Assembly (NCBI RefSeq): GCF_963668665.1
Contig: NZ_OY764902.1
Span: forward strand, 1,119,501-1,183,500
Reading direction: 5' to 3'
Origin: an uncultured Anaeromusa sp.
GTDB taxonomy: Bacteria; Bacillota; Negativicutes; Anaeromusales; Anaeromusaceae
Length of the DNA: 64,000 bases
The position numbers were made by a program, and so were the translations under genes. Numbering within the stretch: position 1 is the stretch's first letter; every line of letters begins with the position of its first letter. A model generated the notes under the pieces. The model was not told the DNA's origin, ran no database searches, and saw nothing but the letters and a program-made list of their open reading frames with translations. Below are positions 1-9,420 of this stretch, in pieces.

Positions 1-1097
1 TCGGCTGGCGGCTGGCCGCCAATATCGCATTCAGACTTGCCGGCGTCAGCCAGCATCTGCAGCAAATTGCCCAGGGAAACTTGCAGCAGCCTCCTTTAAC
101 GATCCGCACGCAGGATGAAATTGGCAGCATGGGCCTTGCCGTAAACAAGATGACAGAAAGCCTAAAAAGCCTACTCTCCCAGGTTTCTCAATCTTCACAG
201 CAAGTAGCCGCTTCCTCGGAAGAGTTAATGGCCAGCGCTGAACAATGCTCTCACGTCAGTAATCAAGTAGCAGATAATATCACCCAAATTGCCCAGGGAG
301 CCCATGAACAGGAAAAAGAAATTACCACGTCTTCAAACGCCGTGGAGCAGATATCTTCCAACATTCAAGAAATTGCCGGCAATGCTGCACTAGTGTCCTC
401 TTTATCAAAACAGACCTCCAGCTCCGTCATAGAAGGACAAGCCGCCATCCAGACCGCTATTCAGCAAATGGACACCGTAAATAACGGCGTTAGCCACTCT
501 GCTCAGGTAGTTTCTAAGCTTGGGGAACGTTCTCAAGAAATCGGTCAAATCGTCGCCACCATCTCCGGCATTGCTGGCCAGACTAACCTCTTGGCTCTGA
601 ACGCAGCCATTGAAGCGGCTCGTGCCGGCGAACAAGGGCGCGGCTTTGCCGTAGTCGCGGATGAAGTACGCAAGTTAGCGGAACAAAGCCAAGAAGCAGC
701 CAAGCAAATCGCCCTGTTAATTGGTGAAATTCAAAAGGAAACGCAGGTGGCGGTTGAAACCATGCAAATCGGTACGCAAGAAGTCGCCAAAGGCACACAA
801 GTCGTCAACAATGCCGGTCAATCTTTTCAATCCATCGCCGCTTTAGTAGAGCAAATGACGCACCAGACGCAAAGCATTTCCTCCTCTATCCAAGAATTGG
901 CCCATGGCAGCCAACAAGTGGTTTCCTCTGTAAAAACGATTGACGCCATCAGCAAAGACTCCTCCGGTCAAGCTCAGACCATTGCCGCCGCCGCCGAAGA
1001 GCAGGCCGCTTCGATGGAAGAAATCGCCGCAGCCAGCGAAACATTGACAAATCTCGCAGAAAACTTGCAGAACGCGGTAAACCAGTTCAAACTTTAA
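1..1097 (+). CDS. Methyl-accepting chemotaxis protein, 3' part (5' end outside window)
   Basis: The frame is open from the first bases of the window, so this is the C-terminal part of a chemoreceptor. The visible protein begins inside a HAMP domain (around [17 protein letters not shown], then DEIGSMG) and continues into a long coiled-coil signalling domain. The hairpin tip that binds CheA and CheW is intact, with the diagnostic motifs [20 protein letters not shown] and [11 protein letters not shown]. The membrane and sensor parts are lost upstream, so the ligand cannot be guessed. The TTG at 81 is not a credible start because HAMP sequence runs through it. It resembles the second chemoreceptor at 41717-43405. 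No convincing terminator follows. Confidence 0.95.
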   Translation, partial: GWRLAANIAFRLAGVSQHLQQIAQGNLQQPPLTIRTQDEIGSMGLAVNKMTESLKSLLSQVSQSSQQVAASSEELMASAEQCSHVSNQVADNITQIAQGAHEQEKEITTSSNAVEQISSNIQEIAGNAALVSSLSKQTSSSVIEGQAAIQTAIQQMDTVNNGVSHSAQVVSKLGERSQEIGQIVATISGIAGQTNLLALNAAIEAARAGEQGRGFAVVADEVRKLAEQSQEAAKQIALLIGEIQKETQVAVETMQIGTQEVAKGTQVVNNAGQSFQSIAALVEQMTHQTQSISSSIQELAHGSQQVVSSVKTIDAISKDSSGQAQTIAAAAEEQAASMEEIAAASETLTNLAENLQNAVNQFKL

Positions 1098-1247
1098 AAC
1101 CTTCTATATCCATACACGCGTCAAGGTGCGGAAATTCCAGCAAGAGCTGATTTCAGCCCAAACCGCCGCTTGCAGCAGGATATCTTCTAAAAGACAGAGA
1201 AATTCTGCCTGTAATAACGTTGCGCTATGCAAAAAGGATGGCTGTAC

Positions 1248-2090
1248 ATGAAACAAATCTCCCAACGCCTTCTGCCTTGGCTGGCTCTTTGCCTCTTGAC
1301 TCTGCTGCTGCTCACCGGCTGCGTCTCGGCCGCACCGGATAAAGCACCGCCGCTCCTTGTCAGCATCGAAAGCGACGCCAGTATTACACCGGAAGAAACC
1401 GCCGACTTTCAGCAGGCGGCGCTCGCGACAACAGCATATTATCACGAACAAGGCTTGCAGTTAAAAAAACCAGTCACCCTCGTTCTAACCCGCAACCGCC
1501 AGGCATTTTTAACTGAATCTGTTTCTCGTTTCAAGGTTAGCGAACTAGAAGTCCATAAGGCGGCCAAAGCCGTCGATGCCTTAGCCGGAGACCATTTGAT
1601 TGTTTTTAATGTAAATGGTACGCCCACCACAAGACAGCGCGTCTTCATTCTAGCTCATGAATTGACTCATCAGTATCAGCGCGAACTAGCTGGCGCTAAC
1701 GCTGGCGCCGTCAAGTGGATGCTAGAGGGCATGGCGGAAGCCGTCGGCGCGCAACTAGTCGCCAGAGCCGGTTTTTTCTCCGTTCCTCAGTACAAAGCGA
1801 ATTGGCAAACAGGCATTACCTTAGCACCGCAGAAACCGGCCCTAAGCGAGCTGCGAACCAGCAGCGGCTGGTCCAATTCTCTTTCCACCTACGGCGGCCC
1901 GCTCACCTATAAGACAGCAGGACTCGCCAACCTTGTTCTCTTGGAACGCCACGGCACTCCTAAAATCCTCGCATATTTCCGGGAACTAAGCCGGGGCGCT
2001 ACGCCGGAAAGCGCGTTCCGCCAGGCTTTCGGTCAGGAAATGGACCAGTTTGAAAACGAAATCGCAGTCCTGTGCCGTAAGGCGTCCTAA
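1248..2090 (+). CDS. Lipoprotein with peptidase MA-like (gluzincin) zinc protease domain
   Basis: The product of 280 residues starts with a lipoprotein signal peptide whose lipobox LLTGC places the lipidated cysteine at residue 25, so it should be membrane-anchored outside the cytoplasm. A zinc-protease motif HELTH lies at residues 137-141 and is followed by an EGMAE motif that would supply the third zinc ligand, as in peptidase MA-like proteins. The ATG at 1248 is preferred over the in-frame ATG at 1227 because it has an AAAGGA ribosome site and puts the basic n-region directly before the hydrophobic core. The gene stands alone behind the chemoreceptor gene. The substrate is unknown. Confidence 0.8.
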   Translation: MKQISQRLLPWLALCLLTLLLLTGCVSAAPDKAPPLLVSIESDASITPEETADFQQAALATTAYYHEQGLQLKKPVTLVLTRNRQAFLTESVSRFKVSELEVHKAAKAVDALAGDHLIVFNVNGTPTTRQRVFILAHELTHQYQRELAGANAGAVKWMLEGMAEAVGAQLVARAGFFSVPQYKANWQTGITLAPQKPALSELRTSSGWSNSLSTYGGPLTYKTAGLANLVLLERHGTPKILAYFRELSRGATPESAFRQAFGQEMDQFENEIAVLCRKAS

Positions 2091-2114
2091 AACAAGAAAC
2101 AAGAGAGAACAAAA

Positions 2115-2205
2115 TTGAACATGAGTAAAGGGAGTAGATGGAGGGCTCGAGATTGAACAAGAGTCACGGGAGAATCGGAGGGCTCCGCTGAGGGCTATGG
2201 CAGTA
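2115..2205 (+). repeat. GA-rich dispersed repeat, copy a
   Basis: This stretch has two units of the GA-rich intergenic repeat: TTGAAC, then AGTAAAGGGAG, then GGAGGG, followed by TTGAACAAGAGTCACGGGAG and GGAGGG. It lies after the lipoprotein gene. The same boxes recur, in either orientation, in many other gaps of this window. Confidence 0.7.
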
Positions 2206-2228
2206 ATGATTGTATTTGAGATTTTGTC

Positions 2229-2264
2229 AAAAAAGCCGCCGAGCACTTGCTCGACGGCTTTTCG
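2229..2264 (-). terminator. Intrinsic terminator of butyrate kinase
   Basis: An AGCCG-CGAG / CTCG-CGGCT hairpin is followed on the minus strand by six T residues. It lies about 70 nt past the buk stop codon. The plus-strand side also ends in TTTT, so it may also stop transcription from the lipoprotein gene. Confidence 0.85.
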
Positions 2265-2291
2265 TTAAAATCAGTATCCTTTTACACGCTC

Positions 2292-2336
2292 AAAAGGGAG
2301 CTGCTAATTTAATGAACAAATTTGCAGTTCTCTTAG
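2292..2336. repeat. Stem-only relic of the 161-bp element (E4)
   Basis: The sequence GGGAGCTGCTAATTTAATGA, identical to the left end of element E1, is followed almost at once by AAATTTGCAGTTCTC, which pairs with it. It looks like the terminal stem of the element with its interior deleted. It overlaps the 3' end of buk, matching the position of the full copies just past minus-strand genes. Confidence 0.6.
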
Positions 2337-3394
2337 TAAGTTTTCGCCTGCTCCTTGCCGGTCAAGACGCGGTAGGCGCCCTCGGCCAGCGCTTGCAGCT
2401 CGTCTTCGCCAGGCAGTACTTCCACCGGTGCAATGAACTGCACTTTTTCAATGAGACGCGCGGTGAGATATTTGGAGTAAGCAATGCCGCCGGTAAGCAG
2501 AATGTAGTCTATTTTGCCGTTGACCGCTACGGAGTTAGCGGCGATATAGCGAGCAATCTGATAAATCAACGCGTCATAGACCAGTTCCGCCTGTTTGTCG
2601 CCTTCGTGAATACGGCGCTCCACTTCGCGGGCGTCGTTAGTGCCCAAATGCGCCACAAGACCGCCCTTGCCAGCCAGCAGTTTTTTGATGTCGTCCAGAC
2701 TGCGCTCTTTAACCATTTTAGCAAACTGCATCGCTTGCACCGTGCCGGCCCGTTCCGGCGAAAAAGGCCCGTCGCCGTTCAGCGCGTTGTTTACTTCCAC
2801 AACCTGGCCTTTCGCATGGCAGCCTACGGAAATGCCGCCGCCCAAGTGCGCTACAATCAGGTTCAGCTCTTCATACGCCTTGCCCTTCTCGGCGGCAAAA
2901 CGCTTGGCTACCGCTTTTTGATTCAGGGCATGGAAAATACACTGCCGCGGCATCTCCGGCAAACCAGTAAGGCGCGCCACCGGCGTCAGCTCGTCAACAA
3001 CCACCGGGTCTACAATGAAAGCCGAACAGCAGGCTTCCTTCGCCAAAAGATTGGCCAGCACGCCGCCCAAATTGGAAGCGTGAATGCCGTACTCGCCGCT
3101 CTTCAAATCCGTGAGCATCGCTTCATTCACGGCATAAGTGCCGCTGACAACTGGCTTTAACAAACCACCCCGACCAACGATAGCGGCAAAATCTGCAGCC
3201 TTCAAGCCTTCTTCTTTTAAGACCGCCTGGATGGCTTCCAACCGATAAGAAAGCTGATCATTGATCTGAGGAAAACGAGCAATTTCTTCCGCACTATGGC
3301 TGAGATTGATGGTGCGAACTTCTTTTGTTCCTTCAAAAATACCAATTTTCGTAGACGTTGAACCAGGGTTGATGGCAAGAATCCGTTCGGACAT
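2333..3394 (-). CDS. buk: Butyrate kinase
   Basis: Butyrate kinase reversibly converts butyryl phosphate and ADP to butyrate and ATP in the cytoplasm, the last step of classical butyrate fermentation. The 353-residue length and the ASKHA-type motifs fit the family: an N-terminal phosphate loop (INPGSTSTKIGIFEG), a central HLGGGISVGCHAKG and a C-terminal LLTGGIAYSKY. A GGAGGAG ribosome site precedes the ATG at 3394. A phosphotransbutyrylase gene (ptb), often adjacent, is absent from the window, so the acyl phosphate must come from a gene elsewhere, or the enzyme acts on a related branched acid. The gene is a single unit ending at the hairpin at 2229-2264. Confidence 0.95.
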   Translation of the reverse strand: MSERILAINPGSTSTKIGIFEGTKEVRTINLSHSAEEIARFPQINDQLSYRLEAIQAVLKEEGLKAADFAAIVGRGGLLKPVVSGTYAVNEAMLTDLKSGEYGIHASNLGGVLANLLAKEACCSAFIVDPVVVDELTPVARLTGLPEMPRQCIFHALNQKAVAKRFAAEKGKAYEELNLIVAHLGGGISVGCHAKGQVVEVNNALNGDGPFSPERAGTVQAMQFAKMVKERSLDDIKKLLAGKGGLVAHLGTNDAREVERRIHEGDKQAELVYDALIYQIARYIAANSVAVNGKIDYILLTGGIAYSKYLTARLIEKVQFIAPVEVLPGEDELQALAEGAYRVLTGKEQAKTY

Positions 3395-3535
3395 AAAGCA
3401 CTCCTCCTGAAATTAACGTTGAATTCAGCTATTTATAGTATACACTAACACCTATAAAAGCAAAACCGTACTTTTTGTATTCTTTTGAATCCAATACGGT
3501 CCAGTACCTATCCTCGAACCCTCCCTTTTAAATTC

Positions 3536-3720
3536 CAGAAGACGTCGGTTGCCATGCCATCCATGGCGCAATCGATCCTAGCCACATCCAGTGCCGTCGT
3601 GCTCCTGTTAAAACATTCCGTACCTCTCTTGCGTACCCTCCGATTCTCCGATTCTCTTGTTCAATCTTTGTTATCTCCATCGTAGCCTCCCTCTACTCCC
3701 TATACTCTTGTTCAAAATTG
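3536..3720 (-). repeat. Composite hairpin and CT-rich repeat, copy b
   Basis: The copy reads GTCGGTTGCCATGCCATCC, then a short hairpin CCAC-atcca-GTG, GTCGTGCTCCTGTT, and two CT-rich boxes that each end in CTCTTGTTCAA. It fills most of the 425-bp gap between buk and gyrA. The second half of the large copy at 61594-61735 is its closest relative. Confidence 0.75.
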
Positions 3721-3759
3721 CTTTGCCCCTTAGTCCCACTAGAGCAACTTCACAAAATA

Positions 3760-3768
3760 TGGTATAAT
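3760..3768 (+). promoter_or_regulatory. Extended -10 promoter of gyrA
   Basis: TGGTATAAT is a consensus -10 hexamer preceded by the TGN extension, about 50 nt before the gyrA start. No good -35 hexamer is seen, which is acceptable for an extended -10 promoter. A small UUCG-capped hairpin (CTGCGC-TTCG-GCGCAG, 3787-3802) follows, just before the ribosome site. Confidence 0.65.
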
Positions 3769-3819
3769 GAGTTGTTAAGATCACACCTGCGCTTCGGCGC
3801 AGCGGTTCGAGGTGAGAGA

Positions 3820-6261
3820 GTGGATTTCGGATTAGGTAAAGTTCTCCCTATTCGCATCGATGAGGAAATGAAGAATTCCTATATCGATTACGCGATGAGT
3901 GTCATCGTCATGCGCGCTCTCCCGGATGTCCGGGATGGTCTCAAACCGGTGCACCGGCGCATTTTATACGCCATGCATGAAGCCGGCATGACCCCGACCA
4001 AGCCCTATAAAAAATCGGCGCGTATCGTCGGTGAAGTGCTTGGTAAGTATCACCCTCATGGTGACAGTTCTGTATATGACGCAGCAGTCCGTCTGGCTCA
4101 AGATTTTTCCACCCGTTATCTCTTGGTGGACGGCCACGGCAACTTCGGCTCCGTCGACGGCGACTCCGCAGCCGCCATGCGTTACACAGAAGTACGCATG
4201 TCTCGTCTAGCGGAAGAAATGCTGGCGGACATTGAAAAAGACACCGTAGATTTTACGCCCAACTATGACGAATCTTTAAAAGAACCTACCGTATTGCCAG
4301 CTAAAGTGCCCAATCTTTTAATCAACGGCTCCTCTGGCATTGCCGTTGGCATGGCTACCAACATTCCGCCGCATAATCTCGGCGAGGTTGTCGACGCCTT
4401 AATCATGATGATCGACAATCCCGAAGTAACCCTGCCGGATTTGATGACAGCCATCAAAGGGCCTGACTTTCCTACAGGCGGTTTGATCCTTGGCCGGGAA
4501 GGCATCTACAACGCCTATTCCACTGGCCGCGGCGTCGTACGTATGCGGGCCCAGGCTCATATCGAAAAAATGTCCAACGGCAAGCATCGCATTGTCGTCA
4601 CCGAGCTTCCCTACCAGGTCAACAAGGCGCGCCTCATTGAGCGCATCGCCGATCTAGTGCGGGACAAGGCGATTGACGGCATCACCGATCTACGAGACGA
4701 AAGTGACCGCAAAGGCATGTCCGTGGTGATCGAGCTGCGGCGCGACGCCACGCCGGACGTAGTCCTGAATCAGTTGTACAAGCACACCCAGCTTCAGGAA
4801 ACTTTTGGCGTCATCATGCTGGCGCTTGTTAACCGCAAGCCGCAGGTATTGACTCTGCCGCAAGTGCTCTTCCACTATTTGGAGCATCAAAAAGAAGTTA
4901 TTACCCGGCGCACTCGCTTCGAGCTGGCCAAAGCCAAAGCGCGCGCTCATATCTTGGAAGGTCTCAAAATCGCGCTGGATCATTTGGACGAAGTCATCAA
5001 AACCATTCGCGCCTCCCGTACGGCGGATATCGCCAGGGAAGCCTTGATGACCAAATTCGCCCTCTCGGAAAAACAATCCCAAGCTATTTTGGACCTGCGT
5101 TTGCAGCGCCTTACCGGCTTGGAACGCGATAAGATCGAACAAGAATACAAGGATGTGCTGGAAACCATCTCCTACTTAGAAAGTGTCCTAGCCAACGAAC
5201 ATTTGGTTATGGGCATCATCAAAGAAGAATTGCTGGATGCAAGAAAGCGCTTCGCCGATCCGCGGCGCACGGTGATTACCAGCGATACCTCCAATCTGGA
5301 GATCGAAGATCTCATTGCTGAAGAGGAAATCGTCATCACCATGACCCACAACGGCTACATCAAGCGCCTTCCTCTTGACACCTACCGCAAACAAAATCGC
5401 GGCGGCAAGGGCGTTACCGCCATGGGCACCAAAGAAGATGACTTCGTGGAGCACATGTTTGTCACCACGACCCATAATAACATCCTCTTCTTTACCAACC
5501 GCGGCCGCATGTACCGCCTCAAGGGCTACGAAATTCCCGAATCCGGCCGCACCGCTAAAGGCGTCAACAACATCAACCTGCTGGCTCTCGAAGCCCAGGA
5601 GAAGATTACTGCCGTCATTCCAGTGCGTGAGTTCAACGAGGACTACTACCTCTTCATGTCAACCCAATTGGGTACGGTCAAGAAGAGCGAGTTGATGGAC
5701 TTTGACACCAACCGCAAAGGCGGCCTCATCGCCATCACCCTCAGCGACAACGAAGACCTGATCGATGTGAAGCTGACCAACGGCCAGCAGGACATCATCA
5801 TGGGCACTCGTCGCGGCCAAGCCATTGTCTTCTCGGAAAAAGACGTCCGCGTCATGGGCCGTAACGCTCACGGCGTTCGCGGCATCAATTTGGAAGAAGG
5901 CGACGTCGTTGTCGGCATGGATACCTTGCGCAGCAATGGCGACGTGCTTACCGTTACCGAAGAAGGCTTCGGCAAGCGCACCACCGCTGATGATTACCGC
6001 CACCAAACTCGCGGCGGCAAAGGCGTCATCAACATGCGGGTTACGGAAAAAACCGGCGAAGTCGTGGGCATCAAAGTGGTCCGCCCCGATCTCGATCTCA
6101 TGCTGATCACCGCCGGCGGCACCATCATCCGCACCAACGTCTCGCAAATTTCCTTGATCAGCCGCAATACCCAAGGCGTTAAGATCATGGACATGACCAA
6201 CGACGACAAAGTTACGGCCATGGCTACAGCTAATCGTCAGGAACAAGAAGAAGAGCAATAA
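3820..6261 (+). CDS. gyrA: DNA gyrase subunit A
   Basis: GyrA is the DNA-cleaving and rejoining subunit of gyrase. The 813-residue product shows the winged-helix cleavage core with the catalytic tyrosine in AAMRYTE (Tyr122), followed by the six-bladed beta-pinwheel. The GyrA box appears as QNRGGKG, which separates it from ParC. The quinolone region [11 protein letters not shown] keeps Ser83 and Asp87 of E. coli numbering, with Ser at position 84 where Ala is common. The GTG at 3820 is chosen because GAGGTGAG lies just before it and the protein then begins at the family's usual N terminus; the frame is open further upstream. gyrB, dnaA and recF are not next to it here. Confidence 0.96.
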   Translation: MDFGLGKVLPIRIDEEMKNSYIDYAMSVIVMRALPDVRDGLKPVHRRILYAMHEAGMTPTKPYKKSARIVGEVLGKYHPHGDSSVYDAAVRLAQDFSTRYLLVDGHGNFGSVDGDSAAAMRYTEVRMSRLAEEMLADIEKDTVDFTPNYDESLKEPTVLPAKVPNLLINGSSGIAVGMATNIPPHNLGEVVDALIMMIDNPEVTLPDLMTAIKGPDFPTGGLILGREGIYNAYSTGRGVVRMRAQAHIEKMSNGKHRIVVTELPYQVNKARLIERIADLVRDKAIDGITDLRDESDRKGMSVVIELRRDATPDVVLNQLYKHTQLQETFGVIMLALVNRKPQVLTLPQVLFHYLEHQKEVITRRTRFELAKAKARAHILEGLKIALDHLDEVIKTIRASRTADIAREALMTKFALSEKQSQAILDLRLQRLTGLERDKIEQEYKDVLETISYLESVLANEHLVMGIIKEELLDARKRFADPRRTVITSDTSNLEIEDLIAEEEIVITMTHNGYIKRLPLDTYRKQNRGGKGVTAMGTKEDDFVEHMFVTTTHNNILFFTNRGRMYRLKGYEIPESGRTAKGVNNINLLALEAQEKITAVIPVREFNEDYYLFMSTQLGTVKKSELMDFDTNRKGGLIAITLSDNEDLIDVKLTNGQQDIIMGTRRGQAIVFSEKDVRVMGRNAHGVRGINLEEGDVVVGMDTLRSNGDVLTVTEEGFGKRTTADDYRHQTRGGKGVINMRVTEKTGEVVGIKVVRPDLDLMLITAGGTIIRTNVSQISLISRNTQGVKIMDMTNDDKVTAMATANRQEQEEEQ

Positions 6262-6267
6262 AAATAA

Positions 6268-6435
6268 ATCGAGAGGTCGGCTGCCCATTAATTGAACAGC
6301 CGACCTCTCACACCACCGTACGTACCGTTCGGTATACGGCGGTTCAATAACTTGAGTGCAAGTGCCTCGTATCGTTCGGCTATGTCATCATAGCCAATCG
6401 ATACGAGGTATTCGTTTGTTATTGACCTATTCAGA
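6268..6435 (-). mobile_element. 3' end of a decayed group II intron (domains V and VI)
   Basis: Read on the minus strand, ACCGCCGTATACCGAACGG followed by TACGTACGGTGGT folds as a group II intron domain V: a 9-bp stem, a two-base CG bulge on the 3' side, and a short stem capped by GAAC (about 6313-6344). GTGAG then leads into a perfect 13-bp hairpin, GAGAGGTCGGCTG/CAGCCGACCTCTC (6271-6309), placed as domain VI. Upstream lies a long interrupted stem CCTCGTATCG...CGATACGAGG (6365-6408). A minus-strand open stretch of about 34 codons ending at a TAG near 6425-6430 may be the tail of the intron protein. The rest of the intron is missing. Domain V is called from memory of its shape. Confidence 0.75.
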
Positions 6436-6535
6436 ATCCAACTTCCAACAACTCGCCAATAACCTCGTCGGGAATTTGCCCATTCCCTTGCTTTCGACTT
6501 GTCTACGCCAAGTTACTGCCCATGCCGGGCAAACC

Positions 6536-6583
6536 AAAAAAGGGCTGTGTTGAAACTCAGTTTCGGCACAGCCCCTTTGTTTT
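6536..6583 (-). terminator. Terminator of the FixABCX operon
   Basis: GGGCTGTG and CACAGCCC form the base of a hairpin with an inner GAAACT/AGTTTC stem. On the minus strand it ends in TTTTTT, just past the last gene of the operon. The plus-strand side also ends in a T-rich run. Confidence 0.9.
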
Positions 6584-6594
6584 AACGTCATTCA

Positions 6595-6831
6595 TTAGTT
6601 ATTGGCTTCTTTGTCAAAAACAAACACTCGATACAAGTACAGGCAAAATAAAATTGTCACCGCCCCTGCAAGTATCGGGTTTAACACATGCAGCTGCGTT
6701 TGATAAACCGCATCCAGCCAGTCCAAAAAATTACCCGCTATGATCAGCGTAACTGCAAGGCCGGCTAAACGAAGAGGCGAAGCCACTTGATCAAATAATG
6801 AATATAGGCTACGCGAATTTAAGCGATTCAC
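6595..6831 (-). CDS. Small two-helix membrane protein at the end of the FixABCX operon
   Basis: I do not recognise this 78-residue product. It has two hydrophobic segments (around LAGLAVTLIIAGNFL and ILAGAVTILFCLYLYRVFVF) and a short charged C-terminal tail. The GTG at 6831 is preferred because GAGGTGAGG lies just before it and it leaves a 10-nt gap after fixX; ATG 6849 or TTG 6867 would overlap fixX. Position suggests a membrane partner for the flavoprotein complex, for example an anchor near the quinone pool, but this is inference from gene order only. Confidence 0.65.
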   Translation of the reverse strand: MNRLNSRSLYSLFDQVASPLRLAGLAVTLIIAGNFLDWLDAVYQTQLHVLNPILAGAVTILFCLYLYRVFVFDKEANN

Positions 6832-6841
6832 GGACCTCACC

Positions 6842-7132
6842 TCAACCATACCGAAAAGCAATGCCAAAGCTGCCTCGCGGGTATTTCCATTTTATAATTC
6901 CTTTTTGCGCACACAGGACCCGGCAGGTACCGCACTCCAAACAACCTGCATAATCAAAATTGATTTCGCCTTCTTTTTCCGTATACAGCACTGCCGGACA
7001 TACCACTAGACAGGCTTTATGACCGCAAGAAGCGCAAATCGTCTTATCAAGCACAATATGCGCTTCTTCTTCATCAACTTCAAACTTGTTTAATCCCAAC
7101 AATTCTTCTGGACCTTGCTTTTTAATGGTCAT
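6842..7132 (-). CDS. fixX: Ferredoxin-like protein FixX
   Basis: This 96-residue protein has two cysteine clusters, CASCGHKACLVVCP and CLECGTCRVLC, as in the FixX ferredoxins that accompany FixC. In the FixABCX complex it relays electrons from the FixAB flavoprotein and FixC towards quinone. Its ATG overlaps the end of fixC by 4 nt (ATGA), indicating translational coupling. The set of four adjacent genes makes the call firm. The first cluster departs from the canonical CxxCxxCxxxCP ferredoxin spacing in the way usual for FixX. Confidence 0.93.
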   Translation of the reverse strand: MTIKKQGPEELLGLNKFEVDEEEAHIVLDKTICASCGHKACLVVCPAVLYTEKEGEINFDYAGCLECGTCRVLCAQKGIIKWKYPRGSFGIAFRYG

Positions 7133-8412
7133 ATGGATCGAACTCCCTTCCAGCCATCAGCCAGCAATTGTCCAAGAGATACATGTCGTTTTACAATATT
7201 CCGCATGGCTTTCGGCATTTTTTCCGGTACCTTGCCATCTACCGTAAACATAAACTTCATCATTTCGTTCACCAAGGTCGGGTACTCCTTGGCCATTCGC
7301 GGAATCGATACAATTTCTGGCCAGCCTGCAAAAAGTTTCATTGTGGAAATAAGTTGTAGCTGTTCCAGCTCTTGCAGATACGCAGCTCCTACAATCTTGG
7401 CATTCTGCTCTTTTAAAACAGCTTTTGCAGCAGCAATTCCACTGACAATGGCCAAATCAATTCCCCTTAAAATCGTGCCCGTGTTGATGCAAAATCCAGC
7501 TGCATCTCCCACCGTCAAAAAGCCTTCGCGAGAGAGTGTTTTCGGCACTCCGTTCCAACCGCTTTCCGGCACCAAATGAGCGCTATACTCCAAAGAAGTT
7601 CCATCGCCAATCAGAGAATAAATCGCCGGATGCATCTTGAATTCCTGAAACACATCATGTACAGAACGGCTTTGCTGCGCCGCTGCCGCCGGGCTTACCA
7701 CGATGCCCAAAGAAACGCTGTCTTTATTGGTGTAAAGAAAACCGCCGCCGGAAATACCGCCGGTACAACCAAGAACCACGCGCGCCGCACCTTCATCTTC
7801 TGCCAAATTGAAACGATCCTGCAATACCGAAGCCGGCAGTTCAATGATCTCTTTAATCCCTACGCCCACCTCATGAGGCGTAAGTTCTGAACGCAAACCT
7901 GCTTTTTGCGCCAAGAAAGAATTAATGCCATCAGCGGCAATTACCACATCCGCATACATTGCGTCTTCCCCGGCTAGTACCCCCACTACTTTACCGTCTT
8001 CAATTAATAGATCGTCCACTCGAATGCCCGATGCAACCATAGCGCCTTGTTCTTCCGCTTTGGCGGCCAACCACTCATCAAAAGGCGCCCGCAGAACCGT
8101 ATAGGATTGAGGCAGTTCTTCCTTAAAGCCGTAATCTACATAATCTACGGTGACGGCACTAGAATCCCCTACCATCATAATCTGCTCTCGCACCACTTTG
8201 CGTTCCAAGGGCGCTTGTTCGTGCAACCCCTCTTCCAATAATTCCAACGCATACGTATACAAGCGCCCGCCTGTCACATTCTTGCTCCCCGGACTGACGC
8301 CGCGTTCAATGACCAGTACGTTTTTTCCCGCCTTGGCCAGTAAATAAGCGCATGCAGAACCAGCTGGCCCGGCTCCCACTATAATCGCATCAAATTTTTC
8401 TTCTTCACTCAT
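7129..8412 (-). CDS. fixC: FixC, FAD-dependent ETF:quinone oxidoreductase-like protein
   Basis: The product of 427 residues begins with an FAD-binding Rossmann motif (AIIVGAGPAGSACAYLL) and carries the family's second FAD motif near GDAAGFCINTG. It belongs to the ETF-QO/FixC family, which accepts electrons from the electron-transfer flavoprotein and reduces menaquinone with FixX. The ATG at 8412 is preferred over an in-frame ATG at 8433 because GGTGAGGG lies just upstream and the Rossmann strand then starts near residue 7. It is coupled to fixX by a 4-nt overlap. FixABCX complexes are known to bifurcate electrons from NADH to ferredoxin or flavodoxin and quinone. Confidence 0.93.
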   Translation of the reverse strand: MSEEEKFDAIIVGAGPAGSACAYLLAKAGKNVLVIERGVSPGSKNVTGGRLYTYALELLEEGLHEQAPLERKVVREQIMMVGDSSAVTVDYVDYGFKEELPQSYTVLRAPFDEWLAAKAEEQGAMVASGIRVDDLLIEDGKVVGVLAGEDAMYADVVIAADGINSFLAQKAGLRSELTPHEVGVGIKEIIELPASVLQDRFNLAEDEGAARVVLGCTGGISGGGFLYTNKDSVSLGIVVSPAAAAQQSRSVHDVFQEFKMHPAIYSLIGDGTSLEYSAHLVPESGWNGVPKTLSREGFLTVGDAAGFCINTGTILRGIDLAIVSGIAAAKAVLKEQNAKIVGAAYLQELEQLQLISTMKLFAGWPEIVSIPRMAKEYPTLVNEMMKFMFTVDGKVPEKMPKAMRNIVKRHVSLGQLLADGWKGVRSI

Positions 8413-8473
8413 TGCCCTCACCCACCTTCGCATCCTATCGCTTCTGACATGGCCGCTGTTCGAAAGCCCATTC

Positions 8474-9403
8474 TTACGAGTGCACCGCCTTCGTTAATAA
8501 AGGAACAATTTGATACAAGTCACCGACAATTCCATAATCTGCCGCGGCAAAAATGGGGGCATTTTCATTTGTGTCTACCGCCACAATCACCTTGGAGTCC
8601 CGAATCCCAGCCACATGCTGAACCTGGCCAGAAACGCCTACCGATAAATACAAATTCGGTTTCACTTTTTGTCCGGACAGGCCGATATACGTTTCGCTGG
8701 GCAACCAGTGATAATCTTCCGCCACGCTCCGCGTGCAGCCGATTTCCGCTCCCAAAGCAGCTGCCAGATCTCGTACGAGGGCCATGTCTTCTTCTTTACC
8801 CAAACCGCGCCCTACACAAACCAGCTTCTCCGCTATACTAATATCGGCTCCCTGCTTGACAATCGGACAAACATTGCCAATAATCATAGCGTCCTCAGTG
8901 CTCACCGCTTCAACGACAATCTCCCCTGCCCTTGATTCTTCTTTGGGCGGAACTTCAAATTTACGAGGCGGAATCGTAACTAAAGCCAACCCCGACAATG
9001 TTTCCGTGCAAACCGCCAGCCCTCCATACATCATACGTTCTGTTTCAATAGCTCCGTTTTCCACTCGTAATACCTGGGCATCTGTTACTAAGCCGCTTTG
9101 AAGGTGCGCCGCCACCTTGGCCGCCAAATCCTTACCTCGCATGGTACCGCCAATCAGCAACGCCACAGGGTCTTCTCTCTCCGTTATCTTGGCCACGGCC
9201 GCCGCATAACTTTCCGGCCAAAGCCCCTCTCCTTTTAAAACAATAACTTTATCAGCACCGCAGGCTACAAGTTCTGCCGCAGCGCTTTCTTCCAAAGTTA
9301 GCGCACACAGCGGCTGTTGCAGCGGTTCTGTTAATAATTTACCTGCTGTCAACAATTGCTTTGTCACATTGGCATCTTCTGAACAAACCCAAATTCCAGC
9401 CAT
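8474..9403 (-). CDS. fixB: Electron transfer flavoprotein alpha subunit FixB
   Basis: This 309-residue protein is the alpha subunit of an electron-transfer flavoprotein. The C-terminal FAD domain is well kept: CVGRGLGKE, then PSETYIGLSGQKVKPNLYLS and VAVDTNENAPIFAAADYGI. The N-terminal half carries the alpha/beta fold shared with the beta subunit. An 18-nt gap follows fixA, with its own GAGGGG ribosome site. It should pair with FixA, take electrons from the acyl-CoA dehydrogenase or NADH, and pass them to FixCX. Confidence 0.94.
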   Translation of the reverse strand: MAGIWVCSEDANVTKQLLTAGKLLTEPLQQPLCALTLEESAAAELVACGADKVIVLKGEGLWPESYAAAVAKITEREDPVALLIGGTMRGKDLAAKVAAHLQSGLVTDAQVLRVENGAIETERMMYGGLAVCTETLSGLALVTIPPRKFEVPPKEESRAGEIVVEAVSTEDAMIIGNVCPIVKQGADISIAEKLVCVGRGLGKEEDMALVRDLAAALGAEIGCTRSVAEDYHWLPSETYIGLSGQKVKPNLYLSVGVSGQVQHVAGIRDSKVIVAVDTNENAPIFAAADYGIVGDLYQIVPLLTKAVHS

Positions 9404-9420
9404 CCTGTCCCCTCCTCTAC

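Noticed and set aside
2210..3160. Long plus-strand frame of 316 codons opposite buk
   Set aside because: It lies entirely antisense to the clearly conserved butyrate kinase gene and has no recognisable domain; only its first codons cover the element relic.
5659..6288. 209-codon minus-strand frame opposite gyrA
   Set aside because: Its long run without stops comes from the codon bias of gyrA on the other strand; no ribosome site and no domain.
6271..6309. Perfect hairpin after gyrA as an intrinsic terminator
   Set aside because: No T-run follows on either side; it fits domain VI of a group II intron better.
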